Shown: positions 25,878 to 34,832 of the stretch, piece after piece
Layout: each line of letters begins with the position of its first letter
Position numbering within the stretch: the stretch's first letter is position 1
Assembly (NCBI GenBank): GCA_963704825.1
Contig: CAVPHV010000014.1
Span: forward strand, 558,001-622,000
DNA length: 64,000 bases
DNA from: CAVPHV01 sp963704825
GTDB lineage: Bacteria > Actinomycetota > Acidimicrobiia > Spongiisociales > UBA5794
Reading direction: 5' to 3'
Translations under genes and position numbers: made by a program
Notes under the pieces: model-generated
Told to the model about the DNA's origin: nothing
The model's input: the letters and a program-made list of their open reading frames with translations, nothing else
Databases searched by the model: none

Positions 25878-27913
25878 TCGCCGTCATCGGCTACCTGGGG
25901 ATCCTGGTGGCGTTGGGAGCCGCGGTGAAGCTGGCCGTCGATGGCATTCGGCTGGCTCGCCGCAGCGAGTTCGACGCCTCCGGCTTGGGCCGCGATGCCT
26001 TGGTCCTTCTCGTCGGGGCGGCCGTCGCATTTGTGGCGCTGGAAGGGGCGATCCTCGCCCACGACTTCAGCATCGAGTACGTGGCCGACAACTCGGCCCG
26101 CACCACCCCGTTCGTCTTCTTGCTCGCCAGCGGTTGGGCGGCGCTCGAGGGCAGCATCGTGTTGTGGGGCATCGTGCTTGCCGGGTTTGGCTACCTCGTC
26201 GCCCGGCGGGTTGGCAAAGGTGATGGGCTCGGCGCCGGCGCCCTCGGCGTGATTGGGTTGGTCGCCATCTTCTGGTTCGGGCTCATGGCAACGGCGGCGA
26301 ATCCCTTCAGGATCTGCACGGAGGTGATCGAGGGGGTGTGCGCCGCGTCGAGCTGGCTGCCGGTCGGTTCCGTCGTGGCGCCGCTCGAAGGGGCGGGACC
26401 CAACCCATTGCTGCAGAACCACATCCTGATGGCGGTCCACCCACCCATGCTGTACGTAGGGTACGTCGGGTTCACGATCCCGTATGCCTTTGCAATGTCG
26501 GCGATGTGGCGGGGAGACCAGGGCAGCGTGTGGCTCGAGCGCACCCACCGCTGGTCGGTGGTGGCCTGGACGTTCCTCACCTTCGGCGTCATCCTCGGCG
26601 GCTGGTGGTCGTACGAGGTGCTCGGCTGGGGCGGGTACTGGGCGTGGGATCCGGTCGAGAACGCCGCCATTTTGCCGTGGCTGATCGGCACCGCCTTCCT
26701 CCACTCCGCCGTGGTGCAGCGCCGCCGCGGCATGCTCCAGGCCTGGAACCTCGTGCTGATCATGTCGACCTTCGCCCTCACTATCTTCGGCACCTTCCTG
26801 ACCCGCTCGGGCACCATCTTCTCGGTCCACAGCTTCACTCAATCTCCGGTCGGTCCGGCGCTGCTGATCTTCCTCGGCATCGTCCTGGCCGGCTCGTTCG
26901 GCCTCTTCGCGTGGCGCTCGCACCTGGTGGCATCCGCTCCTCGACTCGAGTCGCTTCGCAGTCGCGAAGGCGTGTTTCTCGCCAACAACCTGCTGCTGAC
27001 CCTGTTCGCCTTCACCGTGCTGGTCGGGACGATGTACCCGCTGATCCTCGAAGCGTTCGTCGGCAGGGAGGTCACGGTGGGCCGGCCGTTCTTCGATCGA
27101 GCCACCATTCCCATCGCCTTCGCTCTGCTCCTGGCGATGGGAATCGGCCCGGTCACTCCCTACCGGGTGGCCCGCCCCGAAGTGGTTTGGAGGCGAATCC
27201 GCAGCCCGCTGACCGTCGGTCTGTTCGCCGGTGCGCTCGCCGTGGTGGCCGGCGTGTGGTCGGTTGCCGTCGTGATCGTGGTGGTGCTCGGCACCTTCGT
27301 GATCAGCGTGATCGTGCGCGCCCTGTGGGTTCGGTGGCGGGCGGGTCGCGATACGCCCGAGGGCGGGCTCAGCCTGTGGCGGATAGTACGCAGCGACCCC
27401 GGGTATTGGGGCGGCCAGCTCTCTCACGTCGGGGTGGCGCTGATGGCGATCGCGATCGCCGCATCCAGCGCCCTGGCGGTGCGCAACGAAGTCCGCCTCG
27501 AGGTGGGGCAGGCCGTTGTGGTCGATGACTACTGCGTGGTGTACGACGGCCCGGTCAACCGCACTGAGCCCAACCGTATCGTCCAAGGGGTGGCGGTTCG
27601 GGTTTTGCGAGCCGACTGCTCCACCGAGGTTGCTTTGCTCCAGCCCCGGGTCAACATCTACAACAACTCGTCGCAGCCGGTGGCAACTCCGGCGGTCCAC
27701 ACCGGCCTGATCGAGGATGTGTACCTCAGCATCGCCGGCGGCGGCGCCGACGCAGTGACGCTCGACGTCTTTGTGTTCCCGTTGATGTGGCTCCTGTGGG
27801 CCGGCGGCCTCGTAACGGTTGCCGGTGGAGCGTGGTCCCTGCTGGCCCGCAAGCCCGAGCGCCCGGTGCCGGCCGTCAAGCCCGACCGGGTGAGCGAGGA
27901 CTTGGATGTTTGA
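25874..27913 (+). CDS. ccmF: Cytochrome c heme lyase CcmF
   Basis: 679-aa polytopic membrane protein, the usual CcmF size. The WWD motif reads GWWSYEVLGWGGYWAWDPVE, and conserved His-bearing loops include VHPPMLYVGYVGF and HSFTQSPVGPALL. A periplasmic domain lies near the C-terminus before the last helix. CcmF transfers heme from CcmE to apocytochrome held by CcmH. ATG overlaps ccmE; the stop overlaps the next gene by 8 bp. Confidence 0.93.
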   Translation: MIAVIGYLGILVALGAAVKLAVDGIRLARRSEFDASGLGRDALVLLVGAAVAFVALEGAILAHDFSIEYVADNSARTTPFVFLLASGWAALEGSIVLWGIVLAGFGYLVARRVGKGDGLGAGALGVIGLVAIFWFGLMATAANPFRICTEVIEGVCAASSWLPVGSVVAPLEGAGPNPLLQNHILMAVHPPMLYVGYVGFTIPYAFAMSAMWRGDQGSVWLERTHRWSVVAWTFLTFGVILGGWWSYEVLGWGGYWAWDPVENAAILPWLIGTAFLHSAVVQRRRGMLQAWNLVLIMSTFALTIFGTFLTRSGTIFSVHSFTQSPVGPALLIFLGIVLAGSFGLFAWRSHLVASAPRLESLRSREGVFLANNLLLTLFAFTVLVGTMYPLILEAFVGREVTVGRPFFDRATIPIAFALLLAMGIGPVTPYRVARPEVVWRRIRSPLTVGLFAGALAVVAGVWSVAVVIVVVLGTFVISVIVRALWVRWRAGRDTPEGGLSLWRIVRSDPGYWGGQLSHVGVALMAIAIAASSALAVRNEVRLEVGQAVVVDDYCVVYDGPVNRTEPNRIVQGVAVRVLRADCSTEVALLQPRVNIYNNSSQPVATPAVHTGLIEDVYLSIAGGGADAVTLDVFVFPLMWLLWAGGLVTVAGGAWSLLARKPERPVPAVKPDRVSEDLDV

Positions 27914-29108
27914 TACTGTCCGCCGCACCCTGCGCATCGCCTTGCCGCTGCTGGCGGTCGCCATCATCGTGGTCGGGCTGTGGCCGCGTGGTGACGCGGT
28001 GGTCACCGACGCCGATCGTGTCGACCATGTTGCTTCGCGCATCCGCTGCCCGTTCTGCAACGGCGAGTCGATTGGGGGTGCCACGTCGCAGGTGGCCCGC
28101 GACCTCGAAGTGCTCATCGAGGAGCAAGTCGCCGCCGGCCGGACCGACCAGGAGATCTACGACTTCTTCTCGGCCAGCTACGGGGAGAGCATCCTGCTGT
28201 CACCGCCGCTGTCCGGATGGGGGTGGGCGCTCTGGGCCTTGCCGCTGGCGGCCTTGGGGGTCGGCACCTACGCCATTCTCCGCCGCCGGCGAGCCGGGGC
28301 GGGCATCGCGGTCGCCACCGACGCCGAGCCGGGACTGGTAGAGGCGCAGCTTGCCGAGCAACTCGCCCAGGTGGAGCGGGACCGGAGCGAGGTGGGCGAC
28401 CAGGTCGCCGCCGGCGAAATCGACGAGGCCGAAGGGGCACGGCTCGTTGCCGCGTACGAAGCCGAGACGAAGCAACTCACCGATGAGCAGCAGCACCTTG
28501 CAGACATCGAGACGGCGGACGCGGGGGTGGTGCCGCCGCGGCCGACCAACCGTCGGCGCGTCGCCGCCGGTATCGGGGTGCTGGTCGCCGGTGCGGTGGC
28601 CGTCAGCGTTGCCCTGATCGTCACCACCTCGGATCAGACCGGCGGCGAGGGAGTCGTCGAGGACGCACTGGCCGCTGGACCCGTCGATCTCTCCAACGTG
28701 ACACCGGCACAGCTCGAAGAGGTGGTGGCGCGCAACCCCGATATCGTCGGGATGCGCCTCGCCCTCGCTCAGCTCTACTACGAGACCGGCGAGACTTCGC
28801 GGGCCGTCGACCACTTCATGGAGGTGTTGGAGCGAGAGCCCAATCCCGAGGCGATGGCGTGGGTGGGCTGGATCCTCTACGAGAACGGCGAAGCTGAGAC
28901 GGCGCAAGACTATCTCGAGAATGCGCTCGAACGCCGCCCCAGCTACCCGCAGGCGCAGTGGTGGCTGGCCAACGTCCGGTTCGTCGGGCTCGGTGATCCC
29001 GCCGCCGCCATCGGTCCGCTCGAGGTGCTGCTGTCGTTCGACGACGTGCCGCCTGAGGTCCGCGAGGCCGCCGAGGTCATGCTCGAACAAGCCCGGGACG
29101 CGGCATGA
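27906..29108 (+). CDS. ccmH: CcmH-CcmI fusion: apocytochrome reductase plus TPR chaperone
   Basis: 400-aa protein fusing two functions. Residues ~1-105 are CcmH with the redox motif RCPFCNGESI (Cys48, Cys51) flanked by helices. After a basic linker a coiled-coil segment rich in Glu/Gln (~150-205), another transmembrane helix (~220-240) and TPR repeats (LALAQLYYETGETSRAVDHF and following) match CcmI/NrfG. CcmH reduces the apocytochrome CxxCH thiols and CcmI holds the apoprotein. Such fusions are known in the family. It overlaps ccmF at the start and ccmG at the end. Confidence 0.88.
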   Translation: MFDTVRRTLRIALPLLAVAIIVVGLWPRGDAVVTDADRVDHVASRIRCPFCNGESIGGATSQVARDLEVLIEEQVAAGRTDQEIYDFFSASYGESILLSPPLSGWGWALWALPLAALGVGTYAILRRRRAGAGIAVATDAEPGLVEAQLAEQLAQVERDRSEVGDQVAAGEIDEAEGARLVAAYEAETKQLTDEQQHLADIETADAGVVPPRPTNRRRVAAGIGVLVAGAVAVSVALIVTTSDQTGGEGVVEDALAAGPVDLSNVTPAQLEEVVARNPDIVGMRLALAQLYYETGETSRAVDHFMEVLEREPNPEAMAWVGWILYENGEAETAQDYLENALERRPSYPQAQWWLANVRFVGLGDPAAAIGPLEVLLSFDDVPPEVREAAEVMLEQARDAA

Positions 29109-29722
29109 CAGAGCCGGCGTCGAAGCGGCGGTCCGGGTCGGGGCTGTTCTGGGCGCTCGTGGCGGGCGCCGTGGTGGTCGTCGTGGTCGGTGTGGCGTTT
29201 GCCAGCCGGTTCGGAGTCGATCCCGACCTGACGGCGTCTCCGCTGATCGGCACCCGGACTCCCGACGTCACCATCCCCTATCTCGAATCTGACGAGAGCC
29301 TTCAGCTGCGCGACCTCGACGGTGACATCGTTGTCGTCAACTTCTGGGCATCGTGGTGCACCGGCTGCCGTCAGGAGCATGAGGCTCTCGTGGTCGCCGC
29401 TGAGGCCTACGAGGAACTCGGCGTGACCTTCGTCGGGGTCAATTACCAGGACCAACCCGGGCGCGCCGTGGCCTTTCTCGATGATCTCGGCCGCTCACCG
29501 GCAACCCTCTACGTCGAAGACGTCGGCTCGCGCACCGCGGTCCACTTCGGGGTGCTCGGCCTTCCGGAGACCTTCTTCATCGATCGTGATGGCATCATCG
29601 CCGGCAAGGTCAGTGGGCCGCTGACGGCACCGCTGCTCATCAATACCCTCGATCGGATGCTGGTCGGCGAGGACATCAGCGGCGAGGTCAAGACCGGCGA
29701 CGTCGAGAACCTCGGCGACTGA
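29105..29722 (+). CDS. ccmG: Thiol:disulfide interchange protein CcmG/DsbE
   Basis: 205-aa membrane-anchored thioredoxin-like protein. One N-terminal helix (LFWALVAGAVVVVVVGVAFA) precedes a fold with WCTGC (Cys85, Cys88) and the cis-Pro region GLPETFFIDRDGII. CcmG keeps CcmH reduced using electrons from CcdA/DsbD, neither of which is in the window. It ends the operon and overlaps the ccmHI stop by ATGA. The ~20-residue tail is acidic. Confidence 0.9.
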   Translation: MTEPASKRRSGSGLFWALVAGAVVVVVVGVAFASRFGVDPDLTASPLIGTRTPDVTIPYLESDESLQLRDLDGDIVVVNFWASWCTGCRQEHEALVVAAEAYEELGVTFVGVNYQDQPGRAVAFLDDLGRSPATLYVEDVGSRTAVHFGVLGLPETFFIDRDGIIAGKVSGPLTAPLLINTLDRMLVGEDISGEVKTGDVENLGD

Positions 29723-29726
29723 CCCG

Positions 29727-29957
29727 TCATTCATCGGCCTGGTGCTGGGGCAGCGGCGGGCGCACCACCAGGTTGTCGAGCAGGGTGCGCGAGTTGGCCG
29801 TGATCTCGGCCACGGCGCGGTCGAACACCTCGGTGTTGGCCTGGGACGGCTTGCGGTAGCCGCTGATCTTGCGGACGTATTGGAGGGCCGCCGCCTCGAT
29901 GTCCTCGGTCGGGGCGGGCGTGTCGTAGCTGCGGAGGGTCTTGATGGATCGGCACAT
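29727..29957 (-). CDS. DUF2277 family protein
   Basis: 76-aa protein starting MCRSIKTLRSYDTPAPTEDI and continuing AALQYVRKISGYRKPSQAN, which matches the conserved opening of the DUF2277 family (CxxIKxLR..A..EEI..AALQ.VRKISG). Function unknown. The ATG is preceded by TAACAT at a 6-nt spacing, so a leaderless transcript is likely. It converges on ccmG with only 4 bp between stops. Confidence 0.8.
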   Translation of the reverse strand: MCRSIKTLRSYDTPAPTEDIEAAALQYVRKISGYRKPSQANTEVFDRAVAEITANSRTLLDNLVVRPPLPQHQADE

Positions 29958-29963
29958 GCGCCG

Positions 29964-29969
29964 ATGTTA
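29964..29969 (-). promoter_or_regulatory. -10 element of a leaderless promoter, DUF2277 gene
   Basis: TAACAT on the minus strand, six bases (CGGCGC), then ATG. No room for a ribosome-binding site. Confidence 0.5.
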
Positions 29970-29998
29970 CGCGCCCCCTCGACCACGTGGTCGGTCCG

Positions 29999-32605
29999 CT
30001 ACCGCAGCGTGACCGGTTGCTCGTTCCTGAGGTCGATTGTCGCGTCGACGATTTCGTCGCCGACCTCGAACACGAGGTGCGCCTGATTGACGCCGCGGCC
30101 CGCCTCGACCAACAGGGGCCGGACCGGACCGATCAACGAGAGCACGGTGGGGAGCAGCGTGCCCGGTGCCGGAGCCGCTTCGAACCCCACCCCCCAAGCC
30201 GGTTCGATGACTCCGTCCCGCGGGGAGTGCCAGCCCTGGGGAGTGGGATCGAGCTGGCCGCGTAGGGGACCAATCGGCTTGGCTTCGTTCAGTGAGTGGA
30301 CCTGGAGATCGACACCGTCGCCGGTGACCGAGAAACCGCCGCTGTCCGCCACGGCCTCTAGGTCGGGGGCGAAGTGAAGCCAGTTGCGATAGGTGTGTTC
30401 GGTCTCGCTGCGGTCGAGCAGGAAGTCGACGAGCAGCAGCCATCGTCCCGGATCGAGGAGTACGAGTCTGCGATACACCACGTCGCCGAACGTAGCTTTG
30501 GCGGCGCCGTAGCGGTGATTACCCAACTCGCCGGCATGGGTGGCTCCCGATCCGAACGGCTCGCCCGGGAAGTGGCGAGCACCGTCGATTTCCACTCCGT
30601 TGTGGGCTCCCGCCGACGTGACGAACCGCCGAAACGGTTCGCCGGCATCCTGCGCTCCATCCAAGGGGCGCTTGTAGCACCCTGCGTCGACCAACAGCGG
30701 TCTCCCGAGGTCGTACCAAATGACGGAGAGGTCGTCGGCATGCTTGCGCCGGGTGGAATGGCGTCCGGCCATCATGGCCAGGTAGGCGGCGTCCGGCTGA
30801 GCAGGCTGGTCGGGCCATTGCGAGCGCAGCACGACGTAGCCGCCGCGATTGAACGCCATGACCCGTTCAACGGGCACCCGTCCGCCCTTGCCCGCCGAAG
30901 CGGCGCCCCGCATCGGCCCGGTCCGCCACCGCCGCTTGATGCCTCCGAGCGATGGCTTGTCGGATCCGGTGAGCCAGGCGGAGACGACCACTGATTCGGT
31001 GTCGCCGAAGGCGGCGATCGACCCATCGGGAACGACAAACCAGGCGAGCGCCTTCTCCGCTTTGTTGCGGATCCTGGTCGGCTTGGTTCCCTCGACGACG
31101 CCGGTGTCGATGAGCCGGGTCAGCGTCTCAACCACGGTCGCGTGGTAGCTCGGGGTGTGTTCGACATGGACGCCGTCTTTGGCGAACGATGCATCGAGAA
31201 ACGCGTCGACGCGGGTCTCCCCGAAGAGTCGCAGCTGGTCGGCATCGGGAATCTCGGGGACCCGGGTGACCAAGTCGATCAAGCCGATGGCGTCGTAGAG
31301 GTCGGCAATCTCGGTGAGGGAAACCCGAGATTCGTCCGCTAGAGCTGCGGCATGTACCTGAGCTGCCGCCGTGAGGCTGTTGAGCGCGGCATCACTCGCC
31401 AGCGGGTCGGCGGCGAGGTGGTCGATCAGTGCACCGAGCCGATGCGCTCGAAGCCCGACTACTCCCGGAGCCCACGCCGGATCGTGGTCCGGAAGTGGGT
31501 GGTAGGCGACCCAATCAACCGCGATCGCGTCCGCAGCCTGAAGCCAGCCACGGTCGGGCGCGGCGGCGTACGCCGCCAGCAGGACTCCGACGGGCTCCCA
31601 GGCGTTGAGGGCCGCGGCGGCATCCGGCGAACCTCCACCCCATGAGATCGGTGGTTCCAGCGATACAACGTCGCCGGGTCCCCGTTTCCAGCCGACGTCG
31701 ATGAGTTTGCGGGCTCGCTTGGGGGCGCGGTGCGGGGCGATCGGCGGCGCGAAGTCCACAAAGGCACGTGGCGGGCTGTCGGTTCGGGCCGTTCGCATCG
31801 CCTCGGTATCGAGCGGTTGGGGGACGCGGACGTCGGCGGGGCGAGCTGCCAGGTCGCTCTCGGCACGGCTCTCCCGCAGCAGTTGTGCGTCGCCGAGGGT
31901 GTACTTCTCACGGTAGGCCGTGATCACCGCGACTGGGTCGCCGATCTGCTGGACCTCGCCGCGATCGAGCCACATCACCCGATCGCAGAACTCTTGGACG
32001 GTACCCAGGGAGTGCGAGACCATCAGAATCGTGCCCGAGCGTTCGAGCAGCTCGTGCATCGTCCGCAGGCTCTTCTGCTTGAAGGCGGCGTCGCCCACGG
32101 CAAGCACCTCATCGACCAGCAGGATGTCGGCGTCGAGGTAGGTCGCAATCGCAAACGCCAGGCGCGACTGCATCCCGCGCGAGTACGTGTTGAGTGGCCG
32201 GTGGAGGGCGGGGCCGAGTTCGGAGTAGGCCCAGATGTCGTCGTGAAGCTCGTCGACCCGCTTCTTCGGCATGCCGGCAGCGAGGCAACCCAGGTAGATG
32301 TTGCGGGACCCGTCGAGATCTGGGTTGAAGCCGACCCCGAGTTGCAGCAGCGTCGAGGTGGCGCCGCGTACCGTCAGGGTTCCTGCGTCGGGAATGAGGG
32401 TTTCACCGATCACCCTCATCAGGGTGCTCTTGCCTGCGCCGTTGGAGCCGACGATGCCGAAGGCTTCGCCGGCCCTCACGTCGAACGACACGTCGGTCAA
32501 TGCCTTGACCGCACCGGCATCCGGGTCCTTCTTGCGGCGCGCCCTCGGCCCGCGGTCCTTGAAGACCACCGTGATGTTGCGAGCGCTGATGGCGGATTCG
32601 GTCAT
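29999..32605 (-). CDS. Polysaccharide-export ABC ATPase fused to a heparinase II/III-like domain
   Basis: 868-aa single open frame with two unrelated enzymatic halves. Residues 1-~235 are an ABC ATPase of the Wzt/TagH export type: Walker A GSNGAGKST (53-61), LLQLGVGFNPDLDGSRNIYL (typical of this subfamily), signature YSRGMQ (141-146), Walker B ILLVDE (161-166), switch His198. After a ~60-residue polar linker, residues ~300-590 look like an alpha-toroid with DGVHVEHTPSYH (Tyr487, His488). Residues ~580-868 match the heparinase II/III C-terminal beta domain (RHSTRRKHADDLSVIW, then LLVDAGCYKR). I see no signal peptide or transmembrane helix, so both halves should be cytoplasmic, which is odd for a lyase. 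No cognate permease gene is in the window. An SDR gene is divergent. Confidence 0.85.
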   Translation of the reverse strand: MTESAISARNITVVFKDRGPRARRKKDPDAGAVKALTDVSFDVRAGEAFGIVGSNGAGKSTLMRVIGETLIPDAGTLTVRGATSTLLQLGVGFNPDLDGSRNIYLGCLAAGMPKKRVDELHDDIWAYSELGPALHRPLNTYSRGMQSRLAFAIATYLDADILLVDEVLAVGDAAFKQKSLRTMHELLERSGTILMVSHSLGTVQEFCDRVMWLDRGEVQQIGDPVAVITAYREKYTLGDAQLLRESRAESDLAARPADVRVPQPLDTEAMRTARTDSPPRAFVDFAPPIAPHRAPKRARKLIDVGWKRGPGDVVSLEPPISWGGGSPDAAAALNAWEPVGVLLAAYAAAPDRGWLQAADAIAVDWVAYHPLPDHDPAWAPGVVGLRAHRLGALIDHLAADPLASDAALNSLTAAAQVHAAALADESRVSLTEIADLYDAIGLIDLVTRVPEIPDADQLRLFGETRVDAFLDASFAKDGVHVEHTPSYHATVVETLTRLIDTGVVEGTKPTRIRNKAEKALAWFVVPDGSIAAFGDTESVVVSAWLTGSDKPSLGGIKRRWRTGPMRGAASAGKGGRVPVERVMAFNRGGYVVLRSQWPDQPAQPDAAYLAMMAGRHSTRRKHADDLSVIWYDLGRPLLVDAGCYKRPLDGAQDAGEPFRRFVTSAGAHNGVEIDGARHFPGEPFGSGATHAGELGNHRYGAAKATFGDVVYRRLVLLDPGRWLLLVDFLLDRSETEHTYRNWLHFAPDLEAVADSGGFSVTGDGVDLQVHSLNEAKPIGPLRGQLDPTPQGWHSPRDGVIEPAWGVGFEAAPAPGTLLPTVLSLIGPVRPLLVEAGRGVNQAHLVFEVGDEIVDATIDLRNEQPVTLR

Positions 32606-32672
32606 GTTTGAGTGGGTTCGCTGGGGTTGTGGGGGCCGCGGCGGCGCACGGCCGCGGGCCGAAGTCTACGAC

Positions 32673-32678
32673 TACGCT
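32673..32678 (+). promoter_or_regulatory. -10 element of a leaderless promoter, SDR gene
   Basis: TACGCT followed by eight bases and the ATG at 32687; no Shine-Dalgarno visible. Confidence 0.45.
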
Positions 32679-32686
32679 CCGATTCC

Positions 32687-33448
32687 ATGGAGCTCTTCGA
32701 TCTCAACGACCACGTTTCCATCGTCACCGGGGGCAACCGCGGCATCGGACTCGGGATGGCTCGCGGCCTTGCCGGGGCCGGGGCCGGCGTCGCCATCTGG
32801 TCACGCCACGCCGAGCGCAACGCAGCCGCGGCCGGCGAGTTGCGGGCCATGGGTGCCGACTCCGTCGGTGTCGAATGTGACGTTTCCGACCCGGTGAGTG
32901 TCGACGCCGCGATGGCGGCGACCGTCGACCACTACGGCAAGGTCGATTCCCTGTTCGCCAACGCCGGGACGACCGGGGCCGTGAAGTTCGAGGAGATGAC
33001 GCTCGCAGAGTGGCGGCGGGTCGTCGACATCAACCTCACCGGGGTGTTCCTCACCTCCCAGGCGGCGACGCAGCAAATGATCCGCCAGGGTTCGGGTGGC
33101 TCGATGGTGTTCACCGCCAGCCTGGCGGCCACCTTCGGCATTCCACAATCACCCCACTACACGGCCAGCAAGGGCGGCGTCCTCCAGTTGGCGCGCGCCG
33201 AAGCGGTCCGCCTGGCCCGCTACGGCATCAGGGTCAACGTCATCTCGCCGGGTTGGGTGGCCACGGAGATGACTGAGGACGTCCAGGCATACCAGAAGGC
33301 CAACGAGCTGGCGATGGCACGGACCCCGATGCGTCGGTGGGGAACCCCGGAGGACTTTGCCGGACCTGCGGTGTTCCTGGCATCTGAAGCGTCGCGCTTC
33401 GTCACGGGTGCCGAACTCCAGGTCGACGGCGGCTTTCGCGCCAGCTGA
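32687..33448 (+). CDS. Short-chain dehydrogenase/reductase
   Basis: NAD(P)-dependent oxidoreductase of 253 aa, classical SDR. The cofactor motif TGGNRGIG is near residue 14, NAG follows in LFANAGTTG, the catalytic Ser lies in FTASLAA and the YxxxK in HYTASKGG. The C-terminus ends in the standard VTGAELQVDGGF. The ATG at 32687 gives the expected N-terminus (MELFDLNDHVSIVTGG); the open frame extends 25 codons upstream through non-coding-looking sequence. Substrate unknown. It is divergent from the ABC-heparinase fusion, 81 bp apart. Confidence 0.9.
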   Translation: MELFDLNDHVSIVTGGNRGIGLGMARGLAGAGAGVAIWSRHAERNAAAAGELRAMGADSVGVECDVSDPVSVDAAMAATVDHYGKVDSLFANAGTTGAVKFEEMTLAEWRRVVDINLTGVFLTSQAATQQMIRQGSGGSMVFTASLAATFGIPQSPHYTASKGGVLQLARAEAVRLARYGIRVNVISPGWVATEMTEDVQAYQKANELAMARTPMRRWGTPEDFAGPAVFLASEASRFVTGAELQVDGGFRAS

Positions 33449-33469
33449 CGGAACGACGATTTTCGTCTG

Positions 33470-34648
33470 CTACTCGGCGAATCCCCACATGAAGAACGCG
33501 CTCATCAGCAGCAGGTTGAGGATGAGTGCGCCGTAGGTGATGATCAAATGGGCGGGACGGCTGCGCACCCAGGCCGCCAGGGCCATCCAGCTCGGGAAGA
33601 TCACGATGGCTTGGCGGGCGAATGAGAGCAGAGGCCGGCCTGCCTGATCGTGGCGCGACAGGACGACGAGCAGCATCGCCAGCGAGTACAGCCCGAACTC
33701 CACCGGGAGTTTGCGGAAGGCGACCACGGTCAAGGTCACTACCACAACGAGGGCGACCAGCGCCATCATCCGGGCGGCCGGCAAGCCGTCGGTGACCAGT
33801 TGCCGAACCGACAGCCAGGCGTCGTAGCCGGGAAGGGCGCCGACCGAGCGCCACCGGTCGCGGTAGACCTCGTACACGGTGGGGAGCCCGGAAGAGATGA
33901 GGTAGGCCTGGTAGGCGACGAGGGCAAGCGGCCCCGCGGCGACCGCCCACCAAGCCCCAATCGACCGCCATGGTCGATGATCGAAACGCCTCCATGCGAC
34001 GGCAAGCAGCGGGAGGGCGAGGGCCGCGGCGTGGCTGCGGGTCATAGTGGCGAGGAAGGCGCTCAGGCCGGCGAGCGCCCAGTGATTCCGGCGCGCAAGG
34101 TACAGGGCCAGCACGGTCAGCAACAGCATCAACGGCTCGGCGTAGCCGGCGATCAGGATGTACCCGAACGGGATGACCACCTGGTAGATGACGGTGTGCT
34201 GCGCCCCGATGATCCCAAGGATGTCCTCGGTCATTCGGTACAGCACGGCGAGGGCGAGGGCGGTGGCGATGGTGGCGATCAGTAGTGAGGCGACCAGGGG
34301 ATCGAGCCCGACCGCGGTGCCGGCCCGGATCAACATGGGGTAGAGCGGCGGGAACACGATGTTGTGCCGGTTGACTTCGTAGCCGTCTTGCGCAATCTCG
34401 ATGTAGTGCATCGTGTCGTGGCGTTGCCAGACGCCGAGGGTCCATCCCGACAGCGGGCCGACCATCGGTTCGGATCCGAGGTAGAGCTGATCTTCGCGCT
34501 CGGGGCCGAGCGGAACTTCTTCGGCCTGCCACAACAGGAACCCAAATCCCAGAGCAAGGAGCCGTGCCACCAGCGTGAGGCCCACACCCCACAGGAGTGC
34601 TCGCCTCCAGGGGTGGTCCGAGGTCGTTTTCTTGGTGGCTGTGGGCAT
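33470..34648 (-). CDS. PIG-V-like membrane mannosyltransferase
   Basis: 392-aa polytopic protein. It matches the PIG-V/GT76-like pattern: the lumenal-type loop WQRHDTMHYIEIAQDGYE, then FPPLYPMLIR, helix YAEPLMLLLTVLALYLARR and ATMTRSHAAALALP. In eukaryotes PIG-V adds a mannose from dolichyl-phosphate-mannose to GPI; bacterial relatives are thought to mannosylate lipids or glycans with polyprenyl donors. I prefer the ATG at 34648 behind GGAGAC; an ATG at 34663 is the alternative. A TAGCCT -10-like element lies at 34694-34699. No operon partner. Confidence 0.75.
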   Translation of the reverse strand: MPTATKKTTSDHPWRRALLWGVGLTLVARLLALGFGFLLWQAEEVPLGPEREDQLYLGSEPMVGPLSGWTLGVWQRHDTMHYIEIAQDGYEVNRHNIVFPPLYPMLIRAGTAVGLDPLVASLLIATIATALALAVLYRMTEDILGIIGAQHTVIYQVVIPFGYILIAGYAEPLMLLLTVLALYLARRNHWALAGLSAFLATMTRSHAAALALPLLAVAWRRFDHRPWRSIGAWWAVAAGPLALVAYQAYLISSGLPTVYEVYRDRWRSVGALPGYDAWLSVRQLVTDGLPAARMMALVALVVVVTLTVVAFRKLPVEFGLYSLAMLLVVLSRHDQAGRPLLSFARQAIVIFPSWMALAAWVRSRPAHLIITYGALILNLLLMSAFFMWGFAE

Positions 34649-34832
34649 TGCTGCCGTCTCCATTGCGGCGGGTGCTCGATCGGGCCGGAGGCGAGGCTAG
34701 TGGTACCTATCGGCCGGTTGATTCGCGGCGCTTAGCCTTCGCCGTGCGACCCGGCGGTCCGATGTACGGGCAGAGGTCGATCGTCCGGCGCCAGTTAGCA
34801 TTTGCCATTGCCCGATTCATAGGAGCTGCGAC

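Noticed and set aside
25613..28117. An 834-codon minus-strand open frame across ccmEFH
   Set aside because: Antisense artefact: His/Arg/Pro/Glu-rich with no domain, lying opposite clearly conserved ccm genes.
33402..34592. A second long minus-strand frame overlapping the PIG-V-like gene
   Set aside because: Arg-rich and lacking membrane helices; the other frame shows a coherent polytopic mannosyltransferase.
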